Notes under the pieces: model-generated | What the model saw: only the letters and a program-made list of their open reading frames with translations | Databases searched by the model: none | Told to the model about the DNA's origin: nothing | In this document: positions 19,950-29,578 of the stretch, piece by piece | How positions within the stretch are numbered: the first letter of the stretch is position 1 | How the letters are laid out: each line of letters starts with the position of its first letter | NCBI GenBank assembly: GCA_946482595.1 | Contig: CAMLSD010000034.1 | Coordinates: forward strand, 1-42,474 | Direction: 5' to 3' | DNA length: 42,474 nucleotides | Source of the DNA: an uncultured Comamonadaceae bacterium | GTDB lineage: Bacteria; Pseudomonadota; Gammaproteobacteria; Burkholderiales; Burkholderiaceae | Program-made: the position numbers and the translations under genes

Positions 19950-20309
19950 TCAAGCAGCGAGTTGAGCCTTCACCTTCTCAACGATGCTGCCAAACGCAGC
20001 AGGATCCTTGACGGCCAGATCGGCGAGGACCTTGCGGTCGATGTCGATCGAAGCCTTCTTCATCCCGTTCATGAACTTGCTGTAGGTCAGGCCAAGTTCA
20101 CGTGCTGCGGCGTTGATACGTGCGATCCACAGGCGGCGGAACTCACGCTTCTTGGCACGACGGTCACGGTAGGCGTACTGGCCTGCCTTCATCACCGCCT
20201 GCTTGGCGATGCGGAACACATTCTTGCGGCGACCGCGGAAACCCTTGGCAAGGGCGAGAACCTTCTTGTGGCGGGCGCGAGCCGTTACACCACGTTTGAC
20301 GCGAGGCAT
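19950..20309 (-). CDS. rplT: 50S ribosomal protein L20 (119 aa)
   Basis: Nearly the whole protein matches L20: [18 protein letters not shown], then [17 protein letters not shown] and [18 protein letters not shown]. It binds 23S rRNA early in 50S assembly. In E. coli it also represses its own operon by binding a leader mimic of rRNA. It lies 36 nt after rpmI. Confidence 0.98.
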   Translation of the reverse strand: MPRVKRGVTARARHKKVLALAKGFRGRRKNVFRIAKQAVMKAGQYAYRDRRAKKREFRRLWIARINAAARELGLTYSKFMNGMKKASIDIDRKVLADLAVKDPAAFGSIVEKVKAQLAA

Positions 20310-20345
20310 GGATTACTCCTTCGTAAGTGGGTCAACAACCCGTGA

Positions 20346-20549
20346 TCACAGACCGGCAAAGGGCATCATCTGTGCGATGTGGCCCATGTTGGTCTCATGC
20401 ACGTTGGCAGCACCGCGGAGGTGGCGCTTGCGGGTCGTGGACTTCTTGGTCAGGATGTGGCGCTTGAACGCCTGGCCGCGCTTGACGGTACCACCCGGAC
20501 GAACGCGGAAACGCTTTGCCGCGCTCTTCTTGGTCTTCATTTTGGGCAT
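20346..20549 (-). CDS. rpmI: 50S ribosomal protein L35 (67 aa)
   Basis: Starts [20 protein letters not shown] and is strongly basic, which is diagnostic for L35. Length is typical. ATG 20549 has AAGGAG upstream. It sits between infC and rplT as in most bacteria. Confidence 0.97.
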   Translation of the reverse strand: MPKMKTKKSAAKRFRVRPGGTVKRGQAFKRHILTKKSTTRKRHLRGAANVHETNMGHIAQMMPFAGL

Positions 20550-20695
20550 GACTGCTCCTTCTTCATTGTGCCCGTGAGGCGCCACGAACCTATCGTGGAC
20601 TTGCCGGCCCCGGGCCACTTGCCACACCACGGCGACCAAACCGTGGCGGGTGTTTCTCGACCGGGCCTGACAGCCACGGTCGAATGTTCAATACG
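20550..20695 (-). promoter_or_regulatory. Structured leader between infC and rpmI
   Basis: 146 nt without a gene. It holds two inverted repeats: 20582-20598 (CCACGA with TCGTGG) and 20627-20646 (CCACGG with CCGTGG, 8-nt loop), plus a GC-rich self-complementary stretch between them. In E. coli this gap carries L20 autoregulatory structures. The same role here is an inference. Confidence 0.4.
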
Positions 20696-21244
20696 TCACT
20701 TCTTCTTCTTCGGCCCCAGGACCATGATCATCTGGCGACCTTCCAGCTTGGGCATGTTCTCGACGACGCTCACGTCGGCCAGATCATCACGCACGCGCTC
20801 CAGCAGCTTCATGCCGATTTCCTGGTGCGTGATCTCACGCCCACGGAACCGCAACGTCACCTTGCCCTTATCGCCGTCTTCCAGGAAGCGGCGCAGGTTG
20901 CGCAGCTTGATCTGGTAGTCGCCTTCGTCGGTACCCGGCCGGAACTTGACTTCCTTGACCTCGATGACCTTCTGCTTGGCCTTGGCCTCGTGCGCCTTCT
21001 TCTGCTCCTGGTACTTGAACTTGCCGTAGTCCATGAGCCGGCACACCGGAGGAACCGCGGTCGCGGCGATCTCGACGAGATCGACGTCGGCCTCCTGGGC
21101 CAGACGCAAGGCCTCCTGGAGACTCACGATGCCCAAGGGCTCATTCTCAGGCCCGTTGAGACGGATCTCAGGCGCGGTGATTTCCCGGTTCAAGCGGTGC
21201 TTGCGCTCCGCGTTGGGGGTGCGACGGTCAAGAAAAGTAGCGAT
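20696..21244 (-). CDS. infC: Translation initiation factor IF-3 with an AUC start codon (182 aa)
   Basis: IF-3 checks the start codon and keeps ribosomal subunits apart. The core [36 protein letters not shown] and [11 protein letters not shown] is unmistakable. The conserved N-terminus runs upstream as [17 protein letters not shown]. The frame has a TGA two codons before the ATC at 21244 and no ATG, GTG or TTG between that stop and the TTG at 21193. TGAGGA lies 8 nt before the ATC. So the start is most likely AUC, like the AUU of E. coli infC, which lets IF-3 limit its own synthesis. It follows thrS by 77 nt. Confidence 0.93.
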   Translation of the reverse strand: MATFLDRRTPNAERKHRLNREITAPEIRLNGPENEPLGIVSLQEALRLAQEADVDLVEIAATAVPPVCRLMDYGKFKYQEQKKAHEAKAKQKVIEVKEVKFRPGTDEGDYQIKLRNLRRFLEDGDKGKVTLRFRGREITHQEIGMKLLERVRDDLADVSVVENMPKLEGRQMIMVLGPKKKK

Positions 21245-21321
21245 GGTTCAAGTCCTCAGGGGCCAAGCCCCACAAAAATACACACACGCGCCCCGCAGCC
21301 TGGGCCGGTTCAGACCGGCGC

Positions 21322-23241
21322 TCAGACCTTCTGGGCAATGTCGCTCGCAATCCTCTGGGAGAAGGTGTCGAGTGCCATCACGCCGAGATCCTGGTTGCCT
21401 CGGGCGCGCACCGCAACGGTTCCGGCAGCCTTCTCCTTGTCGCCGACAACGAGGATGTACGGAACCTTTTGCAACGAATGCTCGCGGATTTTATACGTGA
21501 TCTTCTCGTTGCGCAAATCGGTCACAACTCTAAGTCCTTGTTTTTGCAGCGATTTGGCAACGTCCGCCACAAAATCCGCCTGCGCGTCGGTGATGTTGAG
21601 CACCACCACCTGCGTTGGCGCCAGCCAGACCGGCAGCGCGCCGGCGTGCTGCTCGATGAGAATCCCGATGAAACGCTCGAGGCTGCCGACGATGGCGCGG
21701 TGCAGCATCACCGGGTGCCGGCGCTCGCCGGATTCGGCGACGTACTCCGCGTCCAGGCGCTGGGCCATCGAGAAATCGACCTGCATGGTGCCGCACTGCC
21801 ACTGCCGGCCCAGCGCGTCCTTCAGCGTGTATTCGATCTTCGGGCCGTAGAAGGCGCCGTCGCCTGGCGCGATGACAAAGTCGCAGCCGGAGCGGCGCAG
21901 GCTTTCCATCAGCGCGTGCTCAGCCTTGTCCCAGACCTCGTCGGAGCCGATGCGGTGCTCGGGACGCGTGGCCACCTTGTACAGGATGTCGGTGAAGCCG
22001 AAGTCCTGGTAGACCTTCTGCAGCAGCTCGGTGTAGGCCACACACTCGTCGAGGATCATGTCTTCAGTGCAGAAGATGTGGCCATCATCCTGCGTGAAGC
22101 CGCGCACCCGCATGATCCCGTGCAGGCCGCCGGTGGGTTCGTTGCGATGGCACTGGCCGAACTCGCCGTAGCGCAGCGGCAGGTCACGGTAACTCTTGAT
22201 GCCCTGCTTGAAGATCAGGATGTGGCCCGGGCAGTTCATCGGCTTGAGCGCGTAGTCCCGCTTCTCGCTCTCGGTCGTGAACATGTTGTCGCGATACTTG
22301 TCCCAGTGCCCCGTCTTTTCCCAGAGCGACTTGTCCAGGATCTGCGGCCCCTTGACCTCGTGGTAGCCGTTGTCACGGTACACCGAGCGCATGTACTGCT
22401 CGACCACCTGCCACAGCGCCCAACCCTTGGGGTGCCAGAACACCGTGCCCGGGGAGTGCTCGTCGATGTGGAAAAGGTCGAGTTCGCGCCCGAGCTTGCG
22501 GTGATCGCGCTTTTCAGCCTCCTCGAGCATCGTCAGGTAGTTCTGCAGGTCTTCCTTGCTCGTCCAGGCCGTGCCATAGACACGCTGCAGCATCTCGTTG
22601 CGGTGATCACCGCGCCAGTAGGCGCCCGCCACCTTCATCAGCTTGAAATGACGCAGCTTGCCCGTGCTGGGGACGTGCGGGCCCCGACACAGATCGGTGA
22701 AGCCGCCTTCGCTGTAGAGCGAGACGTCTTCGTTGGCCGGAATGCTCGCAATGATCTCGGCCTTGTAGTGCTCGCCGATGCGCTTGAAATAGGCCACCGC
22801 TTCGTCGCGGGGCAGCACCTTGCGCTCGACGCGCTCGTCCTTTTTCGCCAGCTCGGCCATCTTCTTCTCGATGGCCGCCAGGTCGTCCGGCGTGAAGGGC
22901 CGCTTGTAGGAGAAATCGTAGTAGAAGCCGTTCTCGATCGTCGGGCCGATCGTCACCTGCGCCTCCGGGAACAACTCCTTGACCGCATAGGCCAGCAAGT
23001 GCGCCGTCGAGTGGCGAATGATGTCCAGGCCGTCAGCGTCACGCTCGGTGATGATCGAAAGTGCCGTGTCGGCGTCGATCACGTGGCTGGTGTCGACGAG
23101 GCGGGCGTCGGCGCCCTGCCCCACACGGCCGGCCAGGGCCGCCTTGGCCAGGCCGGCGCCGATCGAGGCGGCCACCTCGTGCACGGTCACCGGACCGGGA
23201 AACTCGCGCCGTGAACCATCGGGAAGCTGAATCGAAACCAT
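21322..23241 (-). CDS. thrS: Threonyl-tRNA synthetase (639 aa)
   Basis: Charges tRNA-Thr. Domains are TGS at residues 1-60, an editing domain with [11 protein letters not shown] and later [13 protein letters not shown], a class II catalytic core with the zinc-site block [10 protein letters not shown], and a C-terminal anticodon-binding domain. Length equals the E. coli enzyme. ATG 23241 ([10 protein letters not shown]) has AGAGG upstream; longer forms would run through the attenuator. It is the first large gene of the translation block and sits behind a Thr-rich leader peptide and terminator. Confidence 0.97.
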   Translation of the reverse strand: MVSIQLPDGSRREFPGPVTVHEVAASIGAGLAKAALAGRVGQGADARLVDTSHVIDADTALSIITERDADGLDIIRHSTAHLLAYAVKELFPEAQVTIGPTIENGFYYDFSYKRPFTPDDLAAIEKKMAELAKKDERVERKVLPRDEAVAYFKRIGEHYKAEIIASIPANEDVSLYSEGGFTDLCRGPHVPSTGKLRHFKLMKVAGAYWRGDHRNEMLQRVYGTAWTSKEDLQNYLTMLEEAEKRDHRKLGRELDLFHIDEHSPGTVFWHPKGWALWQVVEQYMRSVYRDNGYHEVKGPQILDKSLWEKTGHWDKYRDNMFTTESEKRDYALKPMNCPGHILIFKQGIKSYRDLPLRYGEFGQCHRNEPTGGLHGIMRVRGFTQDDGHIFCTEDMILDECVAYTELLQKVYQDFGFTDILYKVATRPEHRIGSDEVWDKAEHALMESLRRSGCDFVIAPGDGAFYGPKIEYTLKDALGRQWQCGTMQVDFSMAQRLDAEYVAESGERRHPVMLHRAIVGSLERFIGILIEQHAGALPVWLAPTQVVVLNITDAQADFVADVAKSLQKQGLRVVTDLRNEKITYKIREHSLQKVPYILVVGDKEKAAGTVAVRARGNQDLGVMALDTFSQRIASDIAQKV

Positions 23242-23293
23242 GTCGAACCTCTGAATAGGCAGCCGCGGCGTGCTCGGGCGGGCTGCAGAAAGC

Positions 23294-23319
23294 AAAAAAG
23301 CGCGGGGGTCGCCGCGCTT
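23294..23319 (-). terminator. Attenuator terminator in the thrS leader
   Basis: On the minus strand AAGCGCGG (23319-23312) pairs with CCGCGCTT (23305-23298) around a 6-nt loop, followed by a T-run. It lies after the leader peptide and before thrS. Its 5' arm is shared with the antiterminator pairing described in the findings. Confidence 0.9.
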
Positions 23320-23346
23320 CTTCATGAACAGGATGACAAAAGAATG

Positions 23347-23358
23347 CCGCGGCCGACC
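23347..23358 (-). promoter_or_regulatory. Antiterminator segment 2 of the thrS leader
   Basis: The sequence GGTCGGCCGCGG begins 2 nt after the leader-peptide stop. GGTCG(G)CCGCG can form 10 base pairs, with one bulged G, with segment 3 (23307-23316, CGCGGCGACC), which contains most of the terminator's 5' arm. The same segment can instead pair with segment 1 (23382-23396) inside the leader reading frame. Confidence 0.75.
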
Positions 23359-23360
23359 GA

Positions 23361-23402
23361 CTAGACCTCGAAGGTGGTGGTGGTCGAAGTTCGCGGTGTC
23401 AT
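23361..23402 (-). CDS. Threonine-rich leader peptide of thrS (13 aa)
   Basis: The peptide is [13 protein letters not shown]: 6 of 13 residues are Thr, with four consecutive ACC codons. It lies about 45 nt after the predicted transcription start and is followed by alternative RNA structures and an intrinsic terminator. A ribosome stalled on the ACC run when charged tRNA-Thr is scarce would cover segment 1 and free segment 2. This is the logic of thr, his and trp attenuators. The ribosome site is weak (ACGGG). A longer in-frame form from 23447 would begin inside the -10 box, so it is unlikely. Confidence 0.8.
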   Translation of the reverse strand: MTPRTSTTTTFEV

Positions 23403-23445
23403 AACCCGTGTGCCTTTCCCGATCTTGCTGGTTGCAGGAGCGCTC

Positions 23446-23473
23446 ATTGTACGCCAGCGCTCTCCCACGGCAA
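23446..23473 (-). promoter_or_regulatory. Sigma-70 promoter of the thrS operon
   Basis: On the minus strand -35 TTGCCG (23473-23468), a 16-bp spacer and -10 TACAAT (23451-23446). It lies just after the aceA terminator and upstream of the leader peptide. Confidence 0.8.
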
Positions 23474-23481
23474 CCTGGACG

Positions 23482-23513
23482 AAAAAAGGGCCCCGGCAGC
23501 GTGGCCGGGGCCC
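23482..23513 (-). terminator. Intrinsic terminator of aceA
   Basis: On the minus strand a 9-bp GC stem GGGCCCCGG/CCGGGGCCC with an 8-nt loop, followed by TTTTTT. It separates aceA from the thrS promoter. Confidence 0.93.
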
Positions 23514-23601
23514 TGGTGCCCACTCCGCCCCTGCCGTCCGGACGCACAACACGCCCGGATCACCGCAGCGGACCTGGACCTGGCGGCAGGGCCGCCGTGG
23601 C

Positions 23602-24900
<1,299 letters not shown>

Positions 24901-25141
24901 GTGGACCTCCAGTGGTTTGAGAGACGTTGGGTGGGTGACTTGGATGGCTCAAGCATACGAAGTGATGCGCAGCAGCGGAAGACTTATGTCTTATATAAGA
25001 CTCAGATTTTTATCATTGAAAATCAACAACTTGTCGACAACGTTTCGGGATGTGGAAAACGCTTTTCCGCGATGAAAAATTTTGCGGCGTTGCAGCACGC
25101 GGATATTCCACATTGTGGAATGGCCTTTTCTGCTGATGAAA
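24901..25141 (-). promoter_or_regulatory. aceA control region with four palindromes
   Basis: AT-rich for this window. It has perfect or near-perfect palindromes at 24988-25001 (GTCTTATATAAGAC), 25031-25040 (TTGTCGACAA), 25054-25068 (GGAAAA-N3-TTTTCC) and 25105-25121 (ATTCCACA-N-TGTGGAAT). The second resembles GntR/FCD-type sites and the fourth IclR-type sites, by general similarity only. No single -35/-10 pair stands out. No gene is seen here. Confidence 0.6.
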
Positions 25142-26536
25142 TCACAAGGCCGCACGCGCCTGGCGGCACTGCACGATGAAGTCTTCCAGCGCAGACAACA
25201 GCGCTGCGCGATGCCGAGGCCCTGTCGTTGGCGCAACCAGCAGCATGTTGTGAAACGGCGTGATCAGCACCCGCCGATTCAACAGATATAGATGCAAGCT
25301 GCGTTCCAGCTCGTCGTCCATGGCCGCACGGGCTTGCGCCGCATTGGCGGGCGGCTGGGTGCAGAACTGCAGCTCCATGCGCGCGCCGAGCCGCGTCACG
25401 CACCATGGCAGCGCATGCCGTTGCACCAGCGCCTGCAGTGCCTGCTCCAGCGCCCGGGCTTCGCCGAGCATGCGCTCATAGGCTTCGGGTGTGATCACCT
25501 CGGCCAGGCTGGCGGCCAGCGCCGCCATGGTCAGCATGTTGGCTGACAAAGTCGTGCCGATGCCTGAATGGCCGGCCGGAGCATCGCGTCTGGCCTGTTC
25601 CATGCGGTGCGCCAGCGCCTCGGTGAATCCATAGACCGCCGCAGGCAGGCCGCCGGCGACCGCCTTGCCCAGCACCAGCATGTCCGGCGCCAGGCCGGAC
25701 TGCCGGGCGTAGCCCCCCGGACCGGCGCTGAGCGTGTGGGTCTCGTCAAGGATGAAGATCACCCCGTGCCTGCGGCAGGCCGCCTGCACCGCCTCCATGA
25801 ACCCTGGACGCGGCAGCACCAGGCCGCAGTTGGTCAGGGCCGGCTCACACAGCAGACAGGCCACGTCGCCAACGGCCAGTGCCTGCTCCACGGCGTCGAT
25901 GTCGTTGAAGGGCACTGCCACGGTGGTCGCCGTTGCTGCATGCACCTGCCCGAGCAGGCTGGCCCGACGCACCGTTGTGCCGTCTGCATCCAGATCGACC
26001 AGGGTGTCATCGACGGTACCGTGGTAACACCCGTCGAACACCAGCACCTTGGGCCGGCCCGTGACCGCACGGGACCAACGCAGCGCGAAGCGATTGGCGT
26101 CGGACGCACTCAGCGTCACCTGCCAGCGCGGCAGGCCAAAACGCTCAGCGAGCAAGCGCCCGACTTCGGGGGTCAGCATCGAGGGCAGCATGCTGGACAG
26201 GCCTTGCAGCGCCTGCTGTGCCAGTGCGCGGGCCACCGGCGGCGGCGAATGGCCGAACATGGCCGCGGTGTCGCCCAGGCAGAAATCCACATGGCGCCAT
26301 CCGTCGGCACACACGACCTCGCTGCCCTGCGCATGCCGTACATGCAGCGGCACGGGCACCGGCCAGTCGGCCATCCAGTGCATCGGCAGGCCGAACAGGA
26401 AGTGCGGCTCGCTGGCCTGAGCCAGGCGCAGGGACGTCGGATGGTCGCGCAGGTAGCGCTCGGTTTCGGCCCGGTGGATCTCTTGCACGCGGCGGCGGTC
26501 CAGGCCGGCGGCGGTTCGGGGGGCGTCATGGCTCAT
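25142..26536 (-). CDS. Class III (glutamate-semialdehyde aminomutase-like) aminotransferase of unknown substrate (464 aa)
   Basis: PLP-dependent fold-type I enzyme. The PLP lysine is Lys291 (VLGKAVAGG) and Asp264 (FILDETHT) would hold the pyridine nitrogen. LSASDANRFALRWSRA and FDGCYHGTVDDTLV resemble the aminomutase-like branch, but it is not a standard HemL: the protein is longer and the N-terminus differs. Substrate cannot be read from sequence. It is divergent from the agmatinase-like gene with only 80 bp between starts, so a role in arginine or polyamine metabolism is inferred. ATG 26536 has AGGAG upstream. Confidence 0.75.
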   Translation of the reverse strand: MSHDAPRTAAGLDRRRVQEIHRAETERYLRDHPTSLRLAQASEPHFLFGLPMHWMADWPVPVPLHVRHAQGSEVVCADGWRHVDFCLGDTAAMFGHSPPPVARALAQQALQGLSSMLPSMLTPEVGRLLAERFGLPRWQVTLSASDANRFALRWSRAVTGRPKVLVFDGCYHGTVDDTLVDLDADGTTVRRASLLGQVHAATATTVAVPFNDIDAVEQALAVGDVACLLCEPALTNCGLVLPRPGFMEAVQAACRRHGVIFILDETHTLSAGPGGYARQSGLAPDMLVLGKAVAGGLPAAVYGFTEALAHRMEQARRDAPAGHSGIGTTLSANMLTMAALAASLAEVITPEAYERMLGEARALEQALQALVQRHALPWCVTRLGARMELQFCTQPPANAAQARAAMDDELERSLHLYLLNRRVLITPFHNMLLVAPTTGPRHRAALLSALEDFIVQCRQARAAL

Positions 26537-26616
26537 CGGTGAGGCTCCTGGTGTCGAGGCATTGGCAGGGCAAGGCGCCGATGCCACACTGCGGCGCAGC
26601 CTACCGGGATCCGATC

Positions 26617-27543
26617 ATGACCAGTTTTGCGTTTCTTTCGAACACCAGTTTCCTGAAGGTGCCCGCGCACGACACGACACGACCTTACGCCGTGGCCGGC
26701 GTCGCCTGGGATGGCAGTGTCACCAATCGGCCAGGCGCGCGCTTCGGCCCGCGGGCCATCCGCGAGGCCAGCCACATGCTCTGTGACGGCATCCACCCGC
26801 ATTTCGACACCACACCGGAGTCGCAGCTCACCGACCTGGGCGACCTGGCCCTGCCCAATACCAGCCTCGAAGCCATGCGTGCCGCCATGATGCCGGCGGT
26901 GCGAGAGATGATCCGCCGCCACCACATGGTGTGGCTGGGCGGTGATCACTCGATCACGCTGCCGCTGCTGCGCGCCTACCGCGAATGGCTGGGTCGCCCG
27001 CTGGCCGTGATTCATTTCGACGCGCATTGCGACACCTGGAAAGACCATTTCGGTGAACCCAGCGGACACGGCACCTGGGTCTACGAGGCCATTCAGGAAG
27101 GCCTGGTGGTCAAGGAGTGCTTCACCCAGTTCGGCATCCGCTCGGCCGGCGAACGCGCCGCCCGCGACTATGTGCGCGACCAGGGCGGCATGATCCACAC
27201 CGCGCGTGACCTGCGGGGGCTGGAATCGCCCACGCAGCTCAAGCCCCTGTTGGCACCGCTGCGCGAGCGCTGGGCCGCCAGCGGGCACCCGCCGGTCTAT
27301 CTGAGCCTGGACATCGACTGCCTGGACCCCGCCTTTGCGCCGGGCACCGGCACGCCGGAACCGGGAGGCATGAGCACCAACCAGGTGCTCAGCCTGCTGG
27401 AGGAGCTGTCCGACCTGCCCTGCGTGGGCATGGACTGCGTCGAGGTGGCTCCACCCTACGACCATGCCGACCTGACCAGTTATGCGGCGGCCAACTTCGC
27501 CTGGACCTACCTGTGCGGTCAGATAGCACGCCAGCGCCCCTGA
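26617..27543 (+). CDS. speB: Agmatinase-like ureohydrolase (308 aa)
   Basis: Ureohydrolase fold with a dinuclear Mn centre. Ligand motifs are GGDHSI, FDAHCDT and SLDIDCLDPAFAPGTGTPEPGG. Agmatinase makes putrescine and urea from agmatine. Guanidinobutyrase and related enzymes share these motifs, so the substrate is a best guess from the polyamine genes that follow. Length is typical. ATG 26617 starts MTSFAFLS; the ribosome site is weak. It is convergent with the Lrp-like gene, 18 nt away. Confidence 0.8.
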   Translation: MTSFAFLSNTSFLKVPAHDTTRPYAVAGVAWDGSVTNRPGARFGPRAIREASHMLCDGIHPHFDTTPESQLTDLGDLALPNTSLEAMRAAMMPAVREMIRRHHMVWLGGDHSITLPLLRAYREWLGRPLAVIHFDAHCDTWKDHFGEPSGHGTWVYEAIQEGLVVKECFTQFGIRSAGERAARDYVRDQGGMIHTARDLRGLESPTQLKPLLAPLRERWAASGHPPVYLSLDIDCLDPAFAPGTGTPEPGGMSTNQVLSLLEELSDLPCVGMDCVEVAPPYDHADLTSYAAANFAWTYLCGQIARQRP

Positions 27544-27561
27544 ACGCCGGCGGCCGCAGGC

Positions 27562-28041
27562 TCACACTTCGAGCGCCGTGGTGCGCTTGACGGTGCGCAG
27601 CACCAGCATGGAATTCGAGCGGACCACCCCGGGCAGCCGCGCCAGCACGTCGGAGTGAAAAGCCTCCAGGTCTTCGGCGTCACGGTACGTGAAGCGCAGC
27701 AGGTAGTCGTTGCTGCCGGCCACGTAGAAGCAATCGAGTATCTGGGGTTCGTCGCGCACGGCCTGCTCGAAGCTGCGCAGGGTGTCCGGCGTGGTGCGCT
27801 CCACATTGACGATGGTGTAGGACGTGCCGGGCTGGCCCACGGCCTTCGGATTGAGCAGCGCGACGTACTGCGCGATCACCCCGGCGTCCTCGAGCTGCTT
27901 CACGCGGCGCAGGCAGGCCGAGGGCGACAGATGCACACGTTGCGCCAGTTCCACGTTGGACAGCTTGGCATCGTGCTGCAGCTCCCGCAGGATGGCCCGG
28001 TCGATGGCATCGAATTGCGATTCGGCATCGGGATGTCGCAT
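27562..28041 (-). CDS. Lrp/AsnC-family regulator (159 aa)
   Basis: N-terminal helix-turn-helix (LDxxDRAILRELQHDAKLSNVELAQRVHLSPSACLRRVKQLEDAGVI type) followed by a RAM ligand-binding domain (VERTTPDTLRSFEQAVRDEPQILDCFYVAGSNDYLLRF). Such proteins sense amino acids or amines and often regulate the neighbouring operon. It is divergent from the omega-amino-acid transaminase, so it is the likely local regulator of the polyamine locus. Ligand unknown. Confidence 0.88.
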   Translation of the reverse strand: MRHPDAESQFDAIDRAILRELQHDAKLSNVELAQRVHLSPSACLRRVKQLEDAGVIAQYVALLNPKAVGQPGTSYTIVNVERTTPDTLRSFEQAVRDEPQILDCFYVAGSNDYLLRFTYRDAEDLEAFHSDVLARLPGVVRSNSMLVLRTVKRTTALEV

Positions 28042-28108
28042 GAAATTTCAATGAAGCCCCATTGCATCGCATCGTATGCGAAAAACAAGGGTTCGCCCTG
28101 CTCGAAAG

Positions 28109-28123
28109 CGCAATCCGATTGCG
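28109..28123. promoter_or_regulatory. Palindrome between the Lrp-like gene and the transaminase
   Basis: Perfect CGCAATC-N-GATTGCG in the 189-bp divergent region. Two further ATTGC half-sites lie at 28061 and 28148. Its position suits an operator for the Lrp-like protein. The rest of the divergent region shows nothing else clear. Confidence 0.5.
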
Positions 28124-28230
28124 AGGGCCTGAGCCTAGACTGTCTGCATTGCACAGGCTGGGTCGTGCGGTGGCGGATGCGCATGCCCGCTTGCTGCCCG
28201 GCCAGCACCGAACCCATCACAGGACCTCAG

Positions 28231-29550
28231 ATGCCCGACACGATCCACCCCGAACTCGACGCCTACTGGATGCCCTTCACGGCCAACCGCCAGTTCAAGC
28301 AGGCCCCTCGCCTGCTGGCCCGCGCCGAAGGCATGCATTACTGGACGCCCGAGGGGCGGCAGGTGCTGGACGGTGTGGCCGGGCTGTGGTGTGTCAATGC
28401 CGGCCACGGGCGGCCGCGCATCGTCGAGGCCATCCGTCGCCAGGCCGGCGAGATGGACTACGCGCCGCCGTTCCAGATGGGTCACCCCCAGGCCTTCGAA
28501 CTGGCCCAGCGGCTCGTCGAACTCACGCCGGCGGGCATGAACAAGGTCTTCTACACGAACTCGGGGTCGGAGTCGGTCGAGACGGCGCTGAAGATGGCGT
28601 TGGCCTACCACCGGGTTCGCGGCGAGGGGCACCGCACGCGGCTGATCGGTCGCGAGCGCGGCTACCACGGCGTCAACTTCGGCGGCATTTCGGTCGGCGG
28701 CATGGTCGCCAACCGCAAGATGTTCGGCACGCTGCTGTCCGGCGTCGACCACATCCGGCACACCCATGACCCGGCGCGCAACGCCTGGTCGGTTGGCCAG
28801 CCTGAGCACGGCGCCGACCTGGCGGACGATCTTGAACGACTGGTGGCGCTGCACGACGCATCGACGATCGCGGCCGTGATCGTCGAGCCGGTGGCCGGGT
28901 CGACGGGCGTGCTGATCCCGCCCAAGGGCTACCTGCAGCGCCTGCGGGACATCTGCGACCGCCACGGCATCCTGCTGATCTTCGACGAGGTGATCACCGG
29001 TTTCGGCCGGACCGGACAAGCCTTTGCCGCCCAGACCTTCGGTGTCACGCCCGACCTGATGACGGTCGCCAAGGGACTGACCAACGGCTGCGTGCCGATG
29101 GGTGCGGTGTTCGCGAAGCAGTCGATCCATGACACCTTCATGCAGGGTCCGGAGCATCTGATCGAGTTCTTCCACGGCTACACCTACTCGGCGCACCCGC
29201 TGGCCTGCGCGGCCGCGCTGGCCACGCTGGACACATACGCCGACGACCATCTGCTGACCCGCGCGGGTGAACTGTCCGGCTACTTTGCCGATGCGGTGCA
29301 CTCGCTCAAGGGCCTGCCCAACGTGATCGACGTGCGCAACATCGGCCTGGTCGGCGGCATCGAGCTGGCCCCGCGGCCGGGTGAGCCGGCCAAGCGTGCG
29401 TTCGACGTTTTCCTGGACTGCTGGAACCAGGGCCTGCTGATCCGCACCACCGGCGACACCATCGCGTTGTCACCGCCGTTGATCATCGAGAAGTCCCACA
29501 TCGAACAGATCGTCACGACGCTGGCCACCGCCATCAAGCGCGTGGCCTGA
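28231..29550 (+). CDS. Omega-amino acid--pyruvate aminotransferase-like (439 aa)
   Basis: Class III PLP aminotransferase. PLP lysine is Lys281 (VAKGLTNG), with Asp252 (FDEVITGFGRTG) beneath the ring. Opening residues LDAYWMPFTANRQFKQAPRLL are typical of beta-alanine:pyruvate transaminases. It would move an amino group from a terminal amine to pyruvate. In this cluster it may act on beta-alanine, GABA or a diamine. ATG 28231 has AGGA 7 nt upstream. It is followed after 28 nt by puuB. Confidence 0.88.
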   Translation: MPDTIHPELDAYWMPFTANRQFKQAPRLLARAEGMHYWTPEGRQVLDGVAGLWCVNAGHGRPRIVEAIRRQAGEMDYAPPFQMGHPQAFELAQRLVELTPAGMNKVFYTNSGSESVETALKMALAYHRVRGEGHRTRLIGRERGYHGVNFGGISVGGMVANRKMFGTLLSGVDHIRHTHDPARNAWSVGQPEHGADLADDLERLVALHDASTIAAVIVEPVAGSTGVLIPPKGYLQRLRDICDRHGILLIFDEVITGFGRTGQAFAAQTFGVTPDLMTVAKGLTNGCVPMGAVFAKQSIHDTFMQGPEHLIEFFHGYTYSAHPLACAAALATLDTYADDHLLTRAGELSGYFADAVHSLKGLPNVIDVRNIGLVGGIELAPRPGEPAKRAFDVFLDCWNQGLLIRTTGDTIALSPPLIIEKSHIEQIVTTLATAIKRVA

Positions 29551-29578
29551 CCCCAGCGACGCCACGGCCCGGCCGCCC

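Noticed and set aside
19786..19953. Extended pheS start reading through the rplT terminator (FFYVF from the T-run)
   Set aside because: The extension is not like PheS N-termini and would need translation through an intrinsic terminator.
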